NCBI RefSeq assembly: GCF_000805455.1
Contig: NZ_JSUS01000044.1
Coordinates: 124,001-188,000, forward strand
Source of the DNA: Acinetobacter sp. A47
GTDB taxonomy: Bacteria; Pseudomonadota; Gammaproteobacteria; Pseudomonadales; Moraxellaceae
Direction: 5' to 3'
Length of the DNA: 64,000 nt
Position numbers and translations under genes: made by a program. Below, one piece after another: positions 1 to 7,796 of the stretch (its first letter is position 1; every line of letters begins with the position of its first letter). The notes under the pieces were generated by a model. It did no database searches and was not told the DNA's origin. It saw nothing but the letters and a program-made list of their open reading frames with translations.

Positions 1-100
1 ACTGCTGAAACAGCAGTTTGGCGATATTGCCGAAATCGAGCAGGATGTGGTCGATTATATGCGGGTTGCCCAGCAACAATTCTGGATTGAATTGCAATGA
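1..100 (+). CDS. pqqD: PqqD, C-terminal end only (partial)
   Basis: The window opens inside a reading frame whose first full codon is at base 2. It gives 32 residues ending in QFWIELQ and a TGA at 98-100. The acidic helix ([13 protein letters not shown]) followed by a short hydrophobic end fits the C-terminus of PqqD, the small peptide chaperone that presents the PqqA precursor to PqqE. The stop overlaps the pqqE start in an ATGA, which is typical of translational coupling in pqq operons. The assignment rests mainly on position directly before pqqE, because too little of the protein is visible to judge alone. Confidence 0.8.
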   Translation, partial: LLKQQFGDIAEIEQDVVDYMRVAQQQFWIELQ

Positions 101-1260
101 CTGAAGGTATCGGTTTACCCCTCTGGCTTCTGGCCGAGCTGACCTATCGTTGTCCCTTGCAATGTCCATACTGTTCTAATCCGCTAGATTATGCGCAGCA
201 TAAAAATGAACTGAGCACGCAAGAGTGGTGTGATGTATTTGATCAGGCGCGGCAGATGGGGGCGGTGCAACTGGGCTTTTCCGGTGGTGAACCGCTGGTA
301 CGCCAAGATCTGGAACAACTGGTTGCACATGCGCACCGGCAAGGGTTTTATACCAATTTAATCACCTCGGGCATGGGCCTGAACGAGCAGCGTATTGCCC
401 AGCTCAAACAGGCGGGACTGGATCACATCCAGATCAGTTTTCAGGCCAGCGATGCTGTGGTGAATGATGCTCTGGCAGGTTCAAGGCATGCCTTTGAACA
501 GAAATATGAAATGTGCCGTCTGGTCAAGCAATATGACTATCCGATGGTGCTGAACTTTGTGATTCACCGGCATAATATTGACCAGATTGAACAGATTATT
601 GAGCTGTGTCTGGAACTGAATGCCGATACGGTTGAACTGGCGATCTGCCAGTTTTATGGCTGGGCCTTTTTAAACCGTCAGGGCTTATTGCCCACGCAGG
701 AACAGTTGATCCGTGCCGAACAGGTGACCAATGCCTATCGAGAAAAGCTGCGCCAGCAGAATCATCCGTGCAAGTTGATCTTTGTGGTGCCTGATTATTA
801 CGAGGAACGGCCGAAAGCCTGCATGAATGGCTGGGGCAAGATTTTCTTTACCGTAACCCCTGATGGTACGGCATTGCCCTGTCATGCAGCCCGCCAGCTA
901 CCCATTGCGTTTCCGAATGTACGTGAACAGTCTTTGGCTGATATCTGGTACACATCCACAGGGTTTAACCATTTTCGCGGTGATGCATGGATGCCGGAAA
1001 GCTGTCGTAGCTGTCCGGACAAGCAAAAAGATTTTGGCGGCTGTCGCTGTCAGGCCTATATGCTGACCGGTGATGCGGCCAATGCCGATCCGGTGTGTGG
1101 TAAATCTGAGTATCATCACCTGATTGAACAGGCGCGTAGCGAGAGTGAGCAGGCTGCATCTCTTGAGCAACTGCAATTTCGCAATAGCAAAAACTCAAAA
1201 CGTCTGGCGCTTCAGCAAAAGATTCCGGTGCGTAGCATTCCGGGTGAACCTTCTTCATGA
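97..1260 (+). CDS. pqqE: PqqA peptide cyclase PqqE (radical SAM)
   Basis: PqqE is a radical SAM enzyme that forms the first Glu-Tyr carbon-carbon crosslink in the PqqA peptide during pyrroloquinoline quinone synthesis. The canonical CxxxCxxC cluster motif is at residues 19-26 (C19, C23, C26, in CPLQCPYC), followed by the GFSGGEP SAM-binding segment near residue 60. A SPASM-type cysteine-rich C-terminal domain is visible between about residues 240 and 345 ([26 protein letters not shown]), expected to hold auxiliary iron-sulfur clusters. The length of 387 aa is normal for the family. Its ATG overlaps the pqqD stop and its stop overlaps the next start, so it sits inside a tightly coupled operon. 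The product feeds PQQ to periplasmic quinoprotein dehydrogenases such as glucose dehydrogenase. Confidence 0.97.
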   Translation: MTEGIGLPLWLLAELTYRCPLQCPYCSNPLDYAQHKNELSTQEWCDVFDQARQMGAVQLGFSGGEPLVRQDLEQLVAHAHRQGFYTNLITSGMGLNEQRIAQLKQAGLDHIQISFQASDAVVNDALAGSRHAFEQKYEMCRLVKQYDYPMVLNFVIHRHNIDQIEQIIELCLELNADTVELAICQFYGWAFLNRQGLLPTQEQLIRAEQVTNAYREKLRQQNHPCKLIFVVPDYYEERPKACMNGWGKIFFTVTPDGTALPCHAARQLPIAFPNVREQSLADIWYTSTGFNHFRGDAWMPESCRSCPDKQKDFGGCRCQAYMLTGDAANADPVCGKSEYHHLIEQARSESEQAASLEQLQFRNSKNSKRLALQQKIPVRSIPGEPSS

Positions 1261-2318
1261 AACAAGGTCTGAATCATTCTAAAGTCACGGTTTTTGACGG
1301 TCATAATGACCTGCTGACCCGCTTGTGGCTCAGTGATCAGGCCGATCCGGTGCGGGCTTTCATCCATGATCATCTACCCGGACAACTGGATTTAAACCGT
1401 TGCCAGCAAGCGGGTTTTGCAGGTGGCATGTTTGCAATTTTTCTACCGCCATTTGCTTATGTCAAACAGCATCATCCCGATAAACTCGTGGATAAACATG
1501 CCGAAGATTTCACTCAACAGCAGGTTGAGCAGATCTGTCTGGCGCAACTCGAGCTGGCCCAGCAGATGGTGCAGGCTTGCGGGCAGATCCGGCTCTGTAC
1601 CTCGGTGCAACAGATACAGGATTGTCGCGCTCAAGGTCAACTGGCGGTGGTGCTGCATATGGAAGGGGCAGAAGCCCTACAGGATAATCCAGACTTACTC
1701 GATATTTTTTATCAGGCTGGTCTACGGAGTGTGGGTCCTCTCTGGAACAGGATCAGCCGATTTGGACATGGCTTAAATGCCCGTTTCCCGCATTCGCCTG
1801 ACACAGGTGCAGGCCTGACTCCTCAAGGCAAAGCATTGGTTAAACGCTGTGCCGAGAAAAAAATGCTGGTGGATGTGTCACATATGAACGAACGGGCATT
1901 CTGGGACACGGTGGAGATTTTACAGCAACCGATTGTCGCCACCCATTCCAATGCCCATGCTTTATGTCCGCAGGCGCGTAATCTGACTGATTTGCAACTT
2001 AAGGCAATTGCTGAGAGTGGGGGCATGGTCGGAGTCAATTTTGATGTGGCCTTTTTACGCGCTGATGGACAGCGCAATGCAGATACGCCACTTACACTCA
2101 TTCTCGATCATCTGGAATATATGATGGATCGTCTTGGAGAGGATCATATCGGTTTCGGTTCAGATTTTGATGGTGCCCTGATCAGTAGCGAACTGCAGGA
2201 TGTAACCGGCCTGCCTCACCTGATTGCAGCGATGCAGCAACGTCACTATTCACCTGAGCTGATTGAGAAAATCTGCTGGAATAACTGGCTCAAGGTAATG
2301 GACCGGATCTGGTCTTAG
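1257..2318 (+). CDS. Membrane dipeptidase family protein (peptidase M19), PQQ-linked
   Basis: The 353-aa product matches the renal dipeptidase (M19) amidohydrolase fold. Metal-binding elements can be seen in order: HxD at residues 16-18 (DGHNDLL), the bridging acid in MEGAE near residue 139, VDVSH near residue 209 and [10 protein letters not shown] near residue 230. The late GFGSDFDG segment is also typical. Family members hydrolyse dipeptides using two zinc ions. It overlaps pqqE by four bases (ATGA), so it is the last gene of the pqq operon here. A natural inference is that it clears peptide fragments produced when PqqA is processed, although this role is not shown by the sequence. No signal peptide is visible, so a cytoplasmic location is likely. 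Confidence 0.9.
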   Translation: MKQGLNHSKVTVFDGHNDLLTRLWLSDQADPVRAFIHDHLPGQLDLNRCQQAGFAGGMFAIFLPPFAYVKQHHPDKLVDKHAEDFTQQQVEQICLAQLELAQQMVQACGQIRLCTSVQQIQDCRAQGQLAVVLHMEGAEALQDNPDLLDIFYQAGLRSVGPLWNRISRFGHGLNARFPHSPDTGAGLTPQGKALVKRCAEKKMLVDVSHMNERAFWDTVEILQQPIVATHSNAHALCPQARNLTDLQLKAIAESGGMVGVNFDVAFLRADGQRNADTPLTLILDHLEYMMDRLGEDHIGFGSDFDGALISSELQDVTGLPHLIAAMQQRHYSPELIEKICWNNWLKVMDRIWS

Positions 2319-2336
2319 TTGCAAAGCAGAAGATGA

Positions 2337-2528
2337 TTAATCTTCATAATCATCTTCATGGCGTTTAAGGTCTGCTTGCGGTGCATCCTGTGTTGGTAGC
2401 TTGTATTCATCGCTGGCCCAGGCGCCCAGATCAATCAGCTTGCAGCGTTCAGAACAAAACGGACGAAACTCGTTACCTTCCCAAGTGCTGGTTTCACCAC
2501 AACGCGGGCAGGGGAATGTACGTGGCAT
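2337..2528 (-). CDS. yacG: DNA gyrase inhibitor / zinc-binding protein YacG
   Basis: This is a 63-aa protein with the four-cysteine zinc site of YacG: CPRCG near the N-terminus and FCSERCKLIDLG about 20 residues later, followed by a WASDEYKLP segment. Known YacG proteins bind DNA gyrase and restrain its activity. The tail is acidic (HEDDYED), as in other members. It lies on the opposite strand to the pqq operon, with its end only 18 bases beyond the dipeptidase stop. The short length and the motif order make the identity secure. Confidence 0.92.
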   Translation of the reverse strand: MPRTFPCPRCGETSTWEGNEFRPFCSERCKLIDLGAWASDEYKLPTQDAPQADLKRHEDDYED

Positions 2529-2898
2529 AGAAAATTCCTAAAACAAAGAGGGTTTGTTGACATTTCAACCATGCATTGCGTTATTAGCTAAAACGACATA
2601 AACAAGGCATGAAACGTAGACAATGGCGATTCCCTTGTCAAGTTTCATAACGGAGTTTAGGGAGGTTTTAGCCATAACCCTATGGGACAGGAGCATTTTT
2701 TGCTGCTACTGTGTTATGCCTTATTCATTTAGAATAGCTAAACTTCATAAGTCATGCCTTGTATCAGCTAAAAAATGCTCTCTGTCGCAATAAGAGCTTT
2801 AGCTCGCAAGGTGAAATGTTAACAAACCCTAAATAGATTAGGCAAAAGTAAGGTGACTTGTTAGACTTATGCCGATTTCTAGATAGTTTGATGTGATT
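2529..2898. repeat. 370-bp intergenic region with crossing inverted repeats
   Basis: No convincing gene lies here. Two perfect 11-bp inverted repeats are present. One pairs 2602-2612 (ACAAGGCATGA) with 2752-2762; the other pairs 2691-2701 (GAGCATTTTTT) with 2770-2780. Their order is interleaved rather than nested, so both cannot form as simple hairpins; they would make a pseudoknot or two alternative folds. Short copies of TAGCTAAA recur near 2586, 2735 and 2766 (the last as CAGCTAAA). The region separates yacG (leftward) from the TrmB-like gene (rightward), so it must contain both promoters. Confidence 0.5.
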
Positions 2899-3543
2899 AT
2901 GTCGATTCGTCAATTTCAAGCACAACGGATGCAAGCCCCCCGTAATTTCAAGCCTATTCCTCACACACCGGTTTGTGTGGAAATTGGTGCTGGCAAAGGT
3001 AAACATGCCCTGTTATTTACGGGACAAAACCCGCAGACCACGTTGTATGCAATTGAGCGAACCAAGGAAAAATTTGTGGCGATGCAAAAACAGCATCAAC
3101 TGGAGCCACGTGCGCATTTATATCCGGTTCATGCCGATGCATTGCCTTGGGTGGTACATGCCTTGTTTCCGGCCCAGGTGCAACAGTTCTTTATTCTGTA
3201 TCCAAATCCGGAACCGCATAATCCGGCGCAGCGCTGGCTCAATATGCCATTTTTCGAATTCCTGCTTTCCCGTCTTGAACCGAACGGTACCATTACCCTG
3301 GCCAGTAATATTGCTGAATATATTGATGAAGCAGAACAACAGCTGACGGAGGTGTGGAAATTACCTTACCAGAAGCAGAAAATTGCAGCAGACTCGGCCC
3401 GTACCCATTTTGAAATCAAGTATTTAGAACGTGGTGAGCTGTGCCAGCAACTGGTTATTTGCAAGCCAGAAGGCTACACCACCCGTTTTGATGATTTTGC
3501 ACCGTTGCAAGGTCAGAATACCCAAGAGAACCGCGATGCCTAA
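2899..3543 (+). CDS. TrmB-like SAM-dependent methyltransferase
   Basis: The product (214 aa from the ATG at 2899; a GTG two codons earlier is possible) has a Rossmann methyltransferase core. The SAM-binding motif VCVEIGAGKGKHAL is near residue 30, an AIER acidic loop follows, and ILYPNPEPHNPAQRW near residue 100 resembles the PDPWPK-type motif of tRNA (guanine-N7) methyltransferase TrmB. The proline-rich motif departs from classical TrmB, so this may be a paralogue rather than the main m7G46 enzyme. It overlaps the following flavoprotein gene by eight bases, which implies cotranscription and coupled translation. Confidence 0.75.
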   Translation: MSIRQFQAQRMQAPRNFKPIPHTPVCVEIGAGKGKHALLFTGQNPQTTLYAIERTKEKFVAMQKQHQLEPRAHLYPVHADALPWVVHALFPAQVQQFFILYPNPEPHNPAQRWLNMPFFEFLLSRLEPNGTITLASNIAEYIDEAEQQLTEVWKLPYQKQKIAADSARTHFEIKYLERGELCQQLVICKPEGYTTRFDDFAPLQGQNTQENRDA

Positions 3544-4744
3544 GCGTGTGGCCATTATTGGTGCCGGCCCGGCAGGCCTGATGGCAGCTGAGGTACTCAG
3601 TCAATATGATTATGTAATTGACGTGTTTGAACAGAAACCTTCGGCTGCACGCAAGTTTTTAATGGCTGGTAAAACCGGATTAAATATTTCGCATGCCGAG
3701 CCGGTCGAGCGTTTTATCCAGCGTTATGACCAGACAGAGTGGCTGGCGCCGTGGATTAAGAAATGGGATGCCCAATGGATTCGGGACTGGATGCAAGGTC
3801 TGGGCATTGCATCTTATGTGGGCAGCTCGGGCCGGATTTTTCCTGTTGAAATGAAAGCCGCACCATTGCTGCGTGCCTGGCTAAAACGCTTAATGGCTGC
3901 CGGGGTCAAGTTTCATTATCGGCATCGGTGTGATGATTTATCTGGTAATCAACTGACTTTGGAAAACCAGACCCATCGTTTTAGTGCCCGTTACGATGCG
4001 ATTGTATTGGCCTGCGGCGCAGTGTCATGGTCGCAACTGGGCAGTGACGGTGCGTGGCAGCAATGGCTTTCGGCGCAGGATATCGAAGCTTTCCAGCCGA
4101 GTAATGCCGGTGTGTTAAGAACATGGTCGCCGTTTATGCAGCAGTGCTTTGGCCAGCCACTGAAACGGGTCAATGCCTGGGTGACACCTGAACAGCAAAC
4201 CCATGGCGATATCATCATTACCCACTACGGTTTTGAGAGTGGTGTGATTTATAAACTGGGGCGCGAGCTCAGAGCGCAGCTTGCCCGTCAGCAGCCTTTA
4301 CAATTGCATCTGGACTTGTTGCCTGATGTCAGCATTGAACAATTAGAACAGAAATTGCAGGGCAATAAAAAACAGTCTTTGACCAATCTTTGGCGTAAAG
4401 CCGGCTTAGATCAGGTCAAGATTAACCTGCTGCGGGAAGTTGTTGAAAAAAGTTTATGGTCAGATGCCAGACAAATGGCACGGCAGATCAAGCAGCTCGG
4501 TATCGCCTTAACCGGTTTTCGCCCGATTGAAGAGGCGATTAGCTGTGCAGGTGGAGTGAAGCAAGAGGCATTATCAGCCCAGCTGCAATTACACGCCAAT
4601 CCGTATGTATTTTGCTGTGGCGAAATGCTGGACTGGGATGCACCGACGGGCGGTTATTTACTCACGGCCTGTTTTGCCACGGGACGAGCCGCAGCAGAAG
4701 GCGTGAATGAATTTATCCAGAGCCAGATCAACTCAAGTCGCTAA
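3536..4744 (+). CDS. HI0933-like NAD(P)/FAD-dependent flavoprotein
   Basis: This 402-aa flavoprotein starts with a perfect dinucleotide-binding loop, VAIIGAGPAGLMAAE, followed by FLMAGKTGLNISHAEP at about residue 44. The latter replaces the GGGRCN motif of standard HI0933/BaiN proteins and is characteristic of the PP_4765-like subgroup. GGVKQEAL and CCGEMLDWDAPTGGYLL near the C-terminus are the other conserved FAD-contact segments. The ATG at 3536 is preferred over an upstream in-frame start at 3431 because the Rossmann loop begins five residues after it and an AAGAGAA ribosome site lies just ahead. The substrate is unknown. It overlaps the methyltransferase gene by eight bases. Confidence 0.85.
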   Translation: MPKRVAIIGAGPAGLMAAEVLSQYDYVIDVFEQKPSAARKFLMAGKTGLNISHAEPVERFIQRYDQTEWLAPWIKKWDAQWIRDWMQGLGIASYVGSSGRIFPVEMKAAPLLRAWLKRLMAAGVKFHYRHRCDDLSGNQLTLENQTHRFSARYDAIVLACGAVSWSQLGSDGAWQQWLSAQDIEAFQPSNAGVLRTWSPFMQQCFGQPLKRVNAWVTPEQQTHGDIIITHYGFESGVIYKLGRELRAQLARQQPLQLHLDLLPDVSIEQLEQKLQGNKKQSLTNLWRKAGLDQVKINLLREVVEKSLWSDARQMARQIKQLGIALTGFRPIEEAISCAGGVKQEALSAQLQLHANPYVFCCGEMLDWDAPTGGYLLTACFATGRAAAEGVNEFIQSQINSSR

Positions 4745-5052
4745 ATAAAAATAAACCACACCAAAGCCTGAGGAGGGGTGATGAATGTTGAGCCCGCTGG
4801 AGAAGTTCCAAATCAGCAGATCATCAAGCCATTTCAACTGGGCAATGTGTTTCGCTTGTTTTTTCAGCCAGATGGTTTTTAGGCCTGCCTGTTGTTTGGT
4901 ATATGTGCATGTTTGGTGCATTTACGGTCCTGACCAGCTGAGTTTAAAAGTACGGGCTAATCTTGCTGGCAATCTGTCATGTTCCTTGAGCAGATTTGCC
5001 TTGTGAGATGCTCTTTAAAAATGCTAGTTTTGACTAAATACTCATCAGGACT
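4745..5052. other. Intergenic region, 308 bp
   Basis: Between the flavoprotein gene and the GFA-family gene no recognisable gene, tRNA or repeat was found. Short open frames exist on both strands (for example 4733-4921 on the minus strand) but they lack clear ribosome sites and resemble no family known to me. The promoter of the GFA gene should lie near the right end. Confidence 0.4.
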
Positions 5053-5469
5053 ATGGATATGTCTCAAGCTTCACCTGTATATCGTGGCAGTTGTTTATGT
5101 GATGGCATTCACTATGAAATTCAGGGTGAAATTGGTGAAATCGTACAGTGTCATTGCCAGCGTTGCCGTAAGGCCAATGGCACGGCCTATGCCACCAATG
5201 CCCCGATTAGCAGTGCCGCCTTTAAAATCCTGAAAGGTGAGGAGCTGGTTAAGAAATTTGCCGCTTCTGGCGTGTACCGCTGGTTCTGTAGCGAATGTGG
5301 TTCACCGCTGATCAGTTCGCGTGATGCCCAGCCTGAGCTTTACCGTTTACGCCTCGGGACACTGGATACGCCATTGCAGCACAAGCCAAGCATGCACATA
5401 TTTGCTGCTTCTAAGGCAGAATGGGACTGTATTGCAGATGATTTGCCGCAATATGCTGAACGCCCTTAA
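5053..5469 (+). CDS. GFA family (CENP-V/glutathione-dependent formaldehyde-activating-like) protein
   Basis: This 138-aa protein has the zinc-binding cysteine layout of the Gfa/CENP-V fold: GSCLCDGIHYE at about residue 12, CHCQRCRKANG near residue 34 and FCSECGSPLIS near residue 78. Members are often named glutathione-dependent formaldehyde-activating enzymes, but most have no proven catalytic role. A second in-frame ATG lies two codons downstream. The next gene starts 17 bases after the stop, so the two are probably cotranscribed. Confidence 0.85.
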   Translation: MDMSQASPVYRGSCLCDGIHYEIQGEIGEIVQCHCQRCRKANGTAYATNAPISSAAFKILKGEELVKKFAASGVYRWFCSECGSPLISSRDAQPELYRLRLGTLDTPLQHKPSMHIFAASKAEWDCIADDLPQYAERP

Positions 5470-5486
5470 ACTGGTGTAGCTGTGCG

Positions 5487-6125
5487 ATGATTTTTGAAAC
5501 CTCGGATTTAGCTCCCAACGAGATCTACCGCCTGCTTGTCGGCGGGATTTCACCTCGACCCATTGCATGGATTAGCACACTTTCCGCCACTGGCGTAGCC
5601 AATATTGCCCCTTATTCATTTTTCAATGTGGCCAGCTGTAATCCGCCCATTCTCTGGTATTCACAGGTCAACCCTAGAGACGGTCAGGATAAAGATACCA
5701 TTCGTAACCTGATCGATACCCGCGAATGTGTGGTGCATATTGTCAATTCGGCTTTAATGGAACAGATGAATTTATCCTGTGCCTTATTGCCTCCGGCGCA
5801 AAGTGAATTTGAGTTTGCCGGCATTGAGTCTGAACCGGGTCATTCGGTTGCGGCATTCGCCGTCAAACATGCCCCGGTTCGTTATGAGTGCCAGTTAAGG
5901 GAAGTGCTGCAACTGAGTACGCTGCCATCGGGTGGTACGGTGGCCTTGCTGGACGTAAAAGCAATTTATGTCGATGACCGGCTTTGGGATGGCCAAATGA
6001 TTGATCAGCAGCAACTGGACAGTGTCGGGAAAATGGGCGGTGATTTTTATAGTCTGAGCACGGATCTGAGGAAACTTGCCAGACCGGTCGTATCAGCAAC
6101 CGATGCGCATAAAAAAGGAGGTTAA
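5487..6125 (+). CDS. Flavin reductase-like domain protein (FMN-binding split barrel)
   Basis: The 212-aa sequence fits the flavin reductase-like split-barrel family. Diagnostic segments are LLVGGISPRPIAWISTLS near residue 15, ANIAPYSFFNVASCNPPILWYS near residue 38 and the DTIRNLIDTRECVVHIV segment. Such proteins bind FMN and may act as flavin reductases or FMN-dependent oxidases; the substrate cannot be inferred. The stop codon TAA at 6123-6125 falls at the tip of the following terminator, so the coding end and terminator stem overlap. It is probably in one transcript with the GFA-family gene. Confidence 0.8.
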   Translation: MIFETSDLAPNEIYRLLVGGISPRPIAWISTLSATGVANIAPYSFFNVASCNPPILWYSQVNPRDGQDKDTIRNLIDTRECVVHIVNSALMEQMNLSCALLPPAQSEFEFAGIESEPGHSVAAFAVKHAPVRYECQLREVLQLSTLPSGGTVALLDVKAIYVDDRLWDGQMIDQQQLDSVGKMGGDFYSLSTDLRKLARPVVSATDAHKKGG

Positions 6126-6137
6126 AACCTCCTTTTT
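6112..6137. terminator. Bidirectional terminator sharing a stop codon
   Basis: A perfect 12-bp stem (6112-6123 with 6126-6137) carries A-tract and T-tract flanks, so it can terminate both the flavin protein gene and the converging HopJ-family gene. The stop codon of the rightward gene lies in the loop. Confidence 0.9.
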
Positions 6138-6138
6138 A

Positions 6139-6471
6139 TTATTTGGCCGTTAAGGCTTCACCTTCAAACTTTACGCCGTCCCAACCATGTTGCATAAACT
6201 GACGGATATTCTGGTGGTCAGTGGCGTCAGGGGTTGCCAGGACCGATGCATAGTGTTCTGCAAATAAACTTAAAGTGTCTGCCTGATTGAGACCTTCAAT
6301 TTTGGCAAAACTGAGGACTTTGGCACTGCCTTGATTTTCAGTTGCAGCATTGGATTGTGCGCCATTCTGGAATGCAGTCGGGGTATGCTGATAACGTGCT
6401 TCGATAAATGCCAGTACATCTGCAAATTTTGCCGAGCTATCTTTCAGTTGTGCCAATAAGCTTTGAGCCAT
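6139..6471 (-). CDS. HopJ type III effector family protein
   Basis: This 110-aa protein resembles the HopJ family (Pfam HopJ type III effector protein): an N-terminal LLAQLKDSSAKFADVLAFIEARY, a central QNGAQSNAATENQGSAKVLSFAKIEGL and a C-terminal RQFMQHGWDGVKFEGEAL. The family is named after a Pseudomonas syringae protein, but homologues are common in free-living gammaproteobacteria and even diatoms, and no type III secretion system is seen here. The name therefore says little about function. It is a single-gene unit that ends on the shared terminator at 6112-6137. Confidence 0.85.
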   Translation of the reverse strand: MAQSLLAQLKDSSAKFADVLAFIEARYQHTPTAFQNGAQSNAATENQGSAKVLSFAKIEGLNQADTLSLFAEHYASVLATPDATDHQNIRQFMQHGWDGVKFEGEALTAK

Positions 6472-6748
6472 GTCTAAAGTTCCATGTCGATTGAGTCAAT
6501 GCCCGTATCATAACATTGAAAATATACAAGAGAACCTGCTCGAGAGCGGAACCTGGCGCTGGCGTATTCACCGTCTATGCTCAAAGAGTTCATTTATATA
6601 TTGACCAATCATTTAAAGGCACAAGCCTTTGATTTCGTCGCATCCGTCTTGGACTTTTATGGAGTTGGGGAAAAGTTTGAGGAATATCTGGCTGAATTGT
6701 GGATAACTTTATGTTTATACACAATGCAATCCTGCTTAAAAAGAGCGA
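6472..6748. other. Intergenic stretch with two DnaA-box-like 9-mers
   Basis: No gene is supported here. TGTGGATAA at 6698-6706 is a perfect consensus DnaA box on the minus strand, and TTATACACA at 6715-6723 fits TTWTNCACA on the plus strand, eight bases away. Two boxes can occur by chance in a segment this size, so functional status is open. The promoter of the HopJ-family gene should lie near the left end. Confidence 0.35.
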
Positions 6749-6776
6749 TTGAGTTGCCTAAAAAATATGTTATTTT
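6749..6776 (+). promoter_or_regulatory. Probable sigma-70 promoter of the crcB leader
   Basis: TTGAGT at 6749-6754 and TATTTT at 6771-6776 are separated by 16 bases. A start of transcription about seven bases later (near 6783) would coincide with the 5' end of the fluoride aptamer, which supports the assignment. Confidence 0.5.
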
Positions 6777-6784
6777 AGAGCACA

Positions 6785-6838
6785 GGAGATGGCATTCCTC
6801 CTGTTACAAACCGCCTGAATGGCTAATGATGCCTACGT
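6785..6838 (+). promoter_or_regulatory. Fluoride riboswitch (crcB motif)
   Basis: The segment carries the conserved crcB-motif core: GGAGATGGCATTCCTCC at 6785-6801, a CCGCC/GGC stem (6811-6815 with 6821-6823) and TAATGATGCCTAC at 6824-6836. GGAG pairs with CTCC (6798-6801) and GGCAT (6791-6795) with ATGCC (6829-6833). Fluoride riboswitches bind F- through Mg2+ ions and turn on fluoride exporters. Its position upstream of crcB confirms the reading. Confidence 0.9.
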
Positions 6839-6860
6839 TACCCTGAACAGGGGACGTAGG
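6832..6860 (+). promoter_or_regulatory. Expression-platform hairpin overlapping the aptamer 3' strand
   Basis: CCTACGT (6832-6838) pairs with ACGTAGG (6854-6860), and CCCTG (6841-6845) with CAGGG (6848-6852). The left arm uses bases of the aptamer's 3' strand, so ligand-bound aptamer and hairpin should exclude each other. No U-tract follows, so it is not a standard intrinsic terminator; control could be Rho-linked or translational. Confidence 0.6.
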
Positions 6861-6897
6861 TTCGTGCGTGCTCTGTTCCTGTTTCTGGAGTTCGCTC

Positions 6898-6972
6898 ATG
6901 ATTATTCTGCACAACTGCTACCCTATATCCATGTCTCATCATTCTTTCGCTCCAGCCCTGTTCTTGGAGTAA
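6898..6972 (+). CDS. Small upstream ORF of 24 codons in the crcB leader
   Basis: An ATG at 6898 is preceded by CTGGAG with eight-base spacing, a good ribosome site. The frame runs 24 codons (begins MIILHNCYP, ends APALFLE) and stops with TAA at 6970-6972, three bases before the crcB ATG. The last codons, TTG GAG, contain the GGAG that serves as the crcB ribosome site. This arrangement suggests translational coupling or a sensor peptide between the fluoride riboswitch and crcB. I know of no such described peptide. It is also possible that it is a chance ORF in a 115-base linker. Confidence 0.4.
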   Translation: MIILHNCYPISMSHHSFAPALFLE

Positions 6973-6975
6973 ACC

Positions 6976-7356
6976 ATGTTTTATCCATTACTTTCGATTG
7001 CTTTAGGTTCGGTTTTAGGGGCGTGGTTACGCTGGTTTCTGGGTTTAAAACTGAATCCTGTTTTCCCCAATATTCCTTTGGGGACGGTCACGGTTAATTT
7101 TGTTGGCGGCTTTATTATCGGTTTTGCAATTTCCTATTTTTCGCAAAGTTCACTCAGTCCCAATTACAAACTGTTTGTGATTACAGGTTTTTGTGGTGCA
7201 TTAACCACCTTTTCAACTTTTTCTGCCGAAATCATTGGCCTGCTGCAAACCGGTAAATTGGGTTATGCCTGTGCCGCGATTGTGATTCATGTGCTCGGAT
7301 CACTGCTGTTTACGATTTTAGGCATGAGCCTGCATCAATGGCTGAGTGCAGCATAG
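6976..7356 (+). CDS. crcB: Fluoride efflux channel CrcB/Fluc
   Basis: This 126-aa membrane protein has the Fluc family's four hydrophobic helices and signatures: GSVLGAWLRW near the N-terminus, GTVTVNFVGGFIIG around residue 36 (the conserved Asn is visible) and TGFCGALTTFSTFSAE near residue 75, which supplies the phenylalanine box and Na+-site region. Fluc proteins form antiparallel dimers that let fluoride leave the cell. It sits 136 bases after a fluoride riboswitch, so it is expected to be induced by fluoride. A DUF190 gene follows 13 bases later. Confidence 0.95.
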   Translation: MFYPLLSIALGSVLGAWLRWFLGLKLNPVFPNIPLGTVTVNFVGGFIIGFAISYFSQSSLSPNYKLFVITGFCGALTTFSTFSAEIIGLLQTGKLGYACAAIVIHVLGSLLFTILGMSLHQWLSAA

Positions 7357-7369
7357 CTGGAGTAATCGC

Positions 7370-7699
7370 ATGCATGGATTCCTAATTACCTTTTATAGTG
7401 CACAAAACCGTTCCTATCAGGGACAACCCATCAGCGAATGGCTACTGGCTGTTGCAAAACAGATGAATTTGCGTGGCGCGACAGTATTGGCGGGGCTGGA
7501 AGGCGTTGACCATCAGGGCCTGTTTCACTCAGCCAGTTTCTTTGAACTGGCGGATCGACCGGTACAGATTCAATTTGCGGTTACAGAAGAGCAGGCGACC
7601 GAGTTATTGAGCTATCTCAATAGTAAAGAGATTTCACTGTTCTATGTGAAAACACCGATTGAGTTCGGTGTGGTGGGGCAGCAAAAGACGGATTGCTAA
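7370..7699 (+). CDS. DUF190 family protein
   Basis: The 109-aa product resembles DUF190, a small alpha/beta ferredoxin-like family distantly related to PII proteins and often encoded next to crcB. Visible signatures are the RGATVLAGLEGVDHQG strand-loop in the middle and a C-terminal segment with IQFAVTEEQATELLSYL. The ATG at 7370 is chosen because a CTGGAG ribosome site lies eight bases upstream; an earlier in-frame start would overlap crcB. Genomic association suggests a regulatory or accessory role in fluoride export, which remains inference. Confidence 0.85.
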   Translation: MHGFLITFYSAQNRSYQGQPISEWLLAVAKQMNLRGATVLAGLEGVDHQGLFHSASFFELADRPVQIQFAVTEEQATELLSYLNSKEISLFYVKTPIEFGVVGQQKTDC

Positions 7700-7721
7700 G
7701 GCAGCATCAAGGCATAAAAAA

Positions 7722-7758
7722 AGAAGTCTAAGTGGAGGAGAGATAGCCTTAGACTTCT
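7722..7758. terminator. Terminator between the DUF190 gene and rpmE2
   Basis: An 11-bp perfect stem (7722-7732 with 7748-7758) encloses a 15-base loop. A run of A at 7716-7722 gives a T-tract on the minus strand, so it best serves rpmE2. The plus-strand T-tract is weak. Confidence 0.75.
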
Positions 7759-7796
7759 AATGCTTTTAAGCTTAATGGATAAAACTTAAATGAAGA

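Noticed and set aside
4733..4921. A 62-codon minus-strand frame after the flavoprotein gene
   Set aside because: It overlaps the flavoprotein stop and has no convincing ribosome site or homologue.
6139..6471. Type III secretion effector locus suggested by the HopJ name
   Set aside because: HopJ-family proteins are widespread without secretion systems, and no secretion gene lies nearby.
6577..6846. An 89-codon frame before crcB
   Set aside because: It runs through the riboswitch and its promoter, and has no family resemblance.
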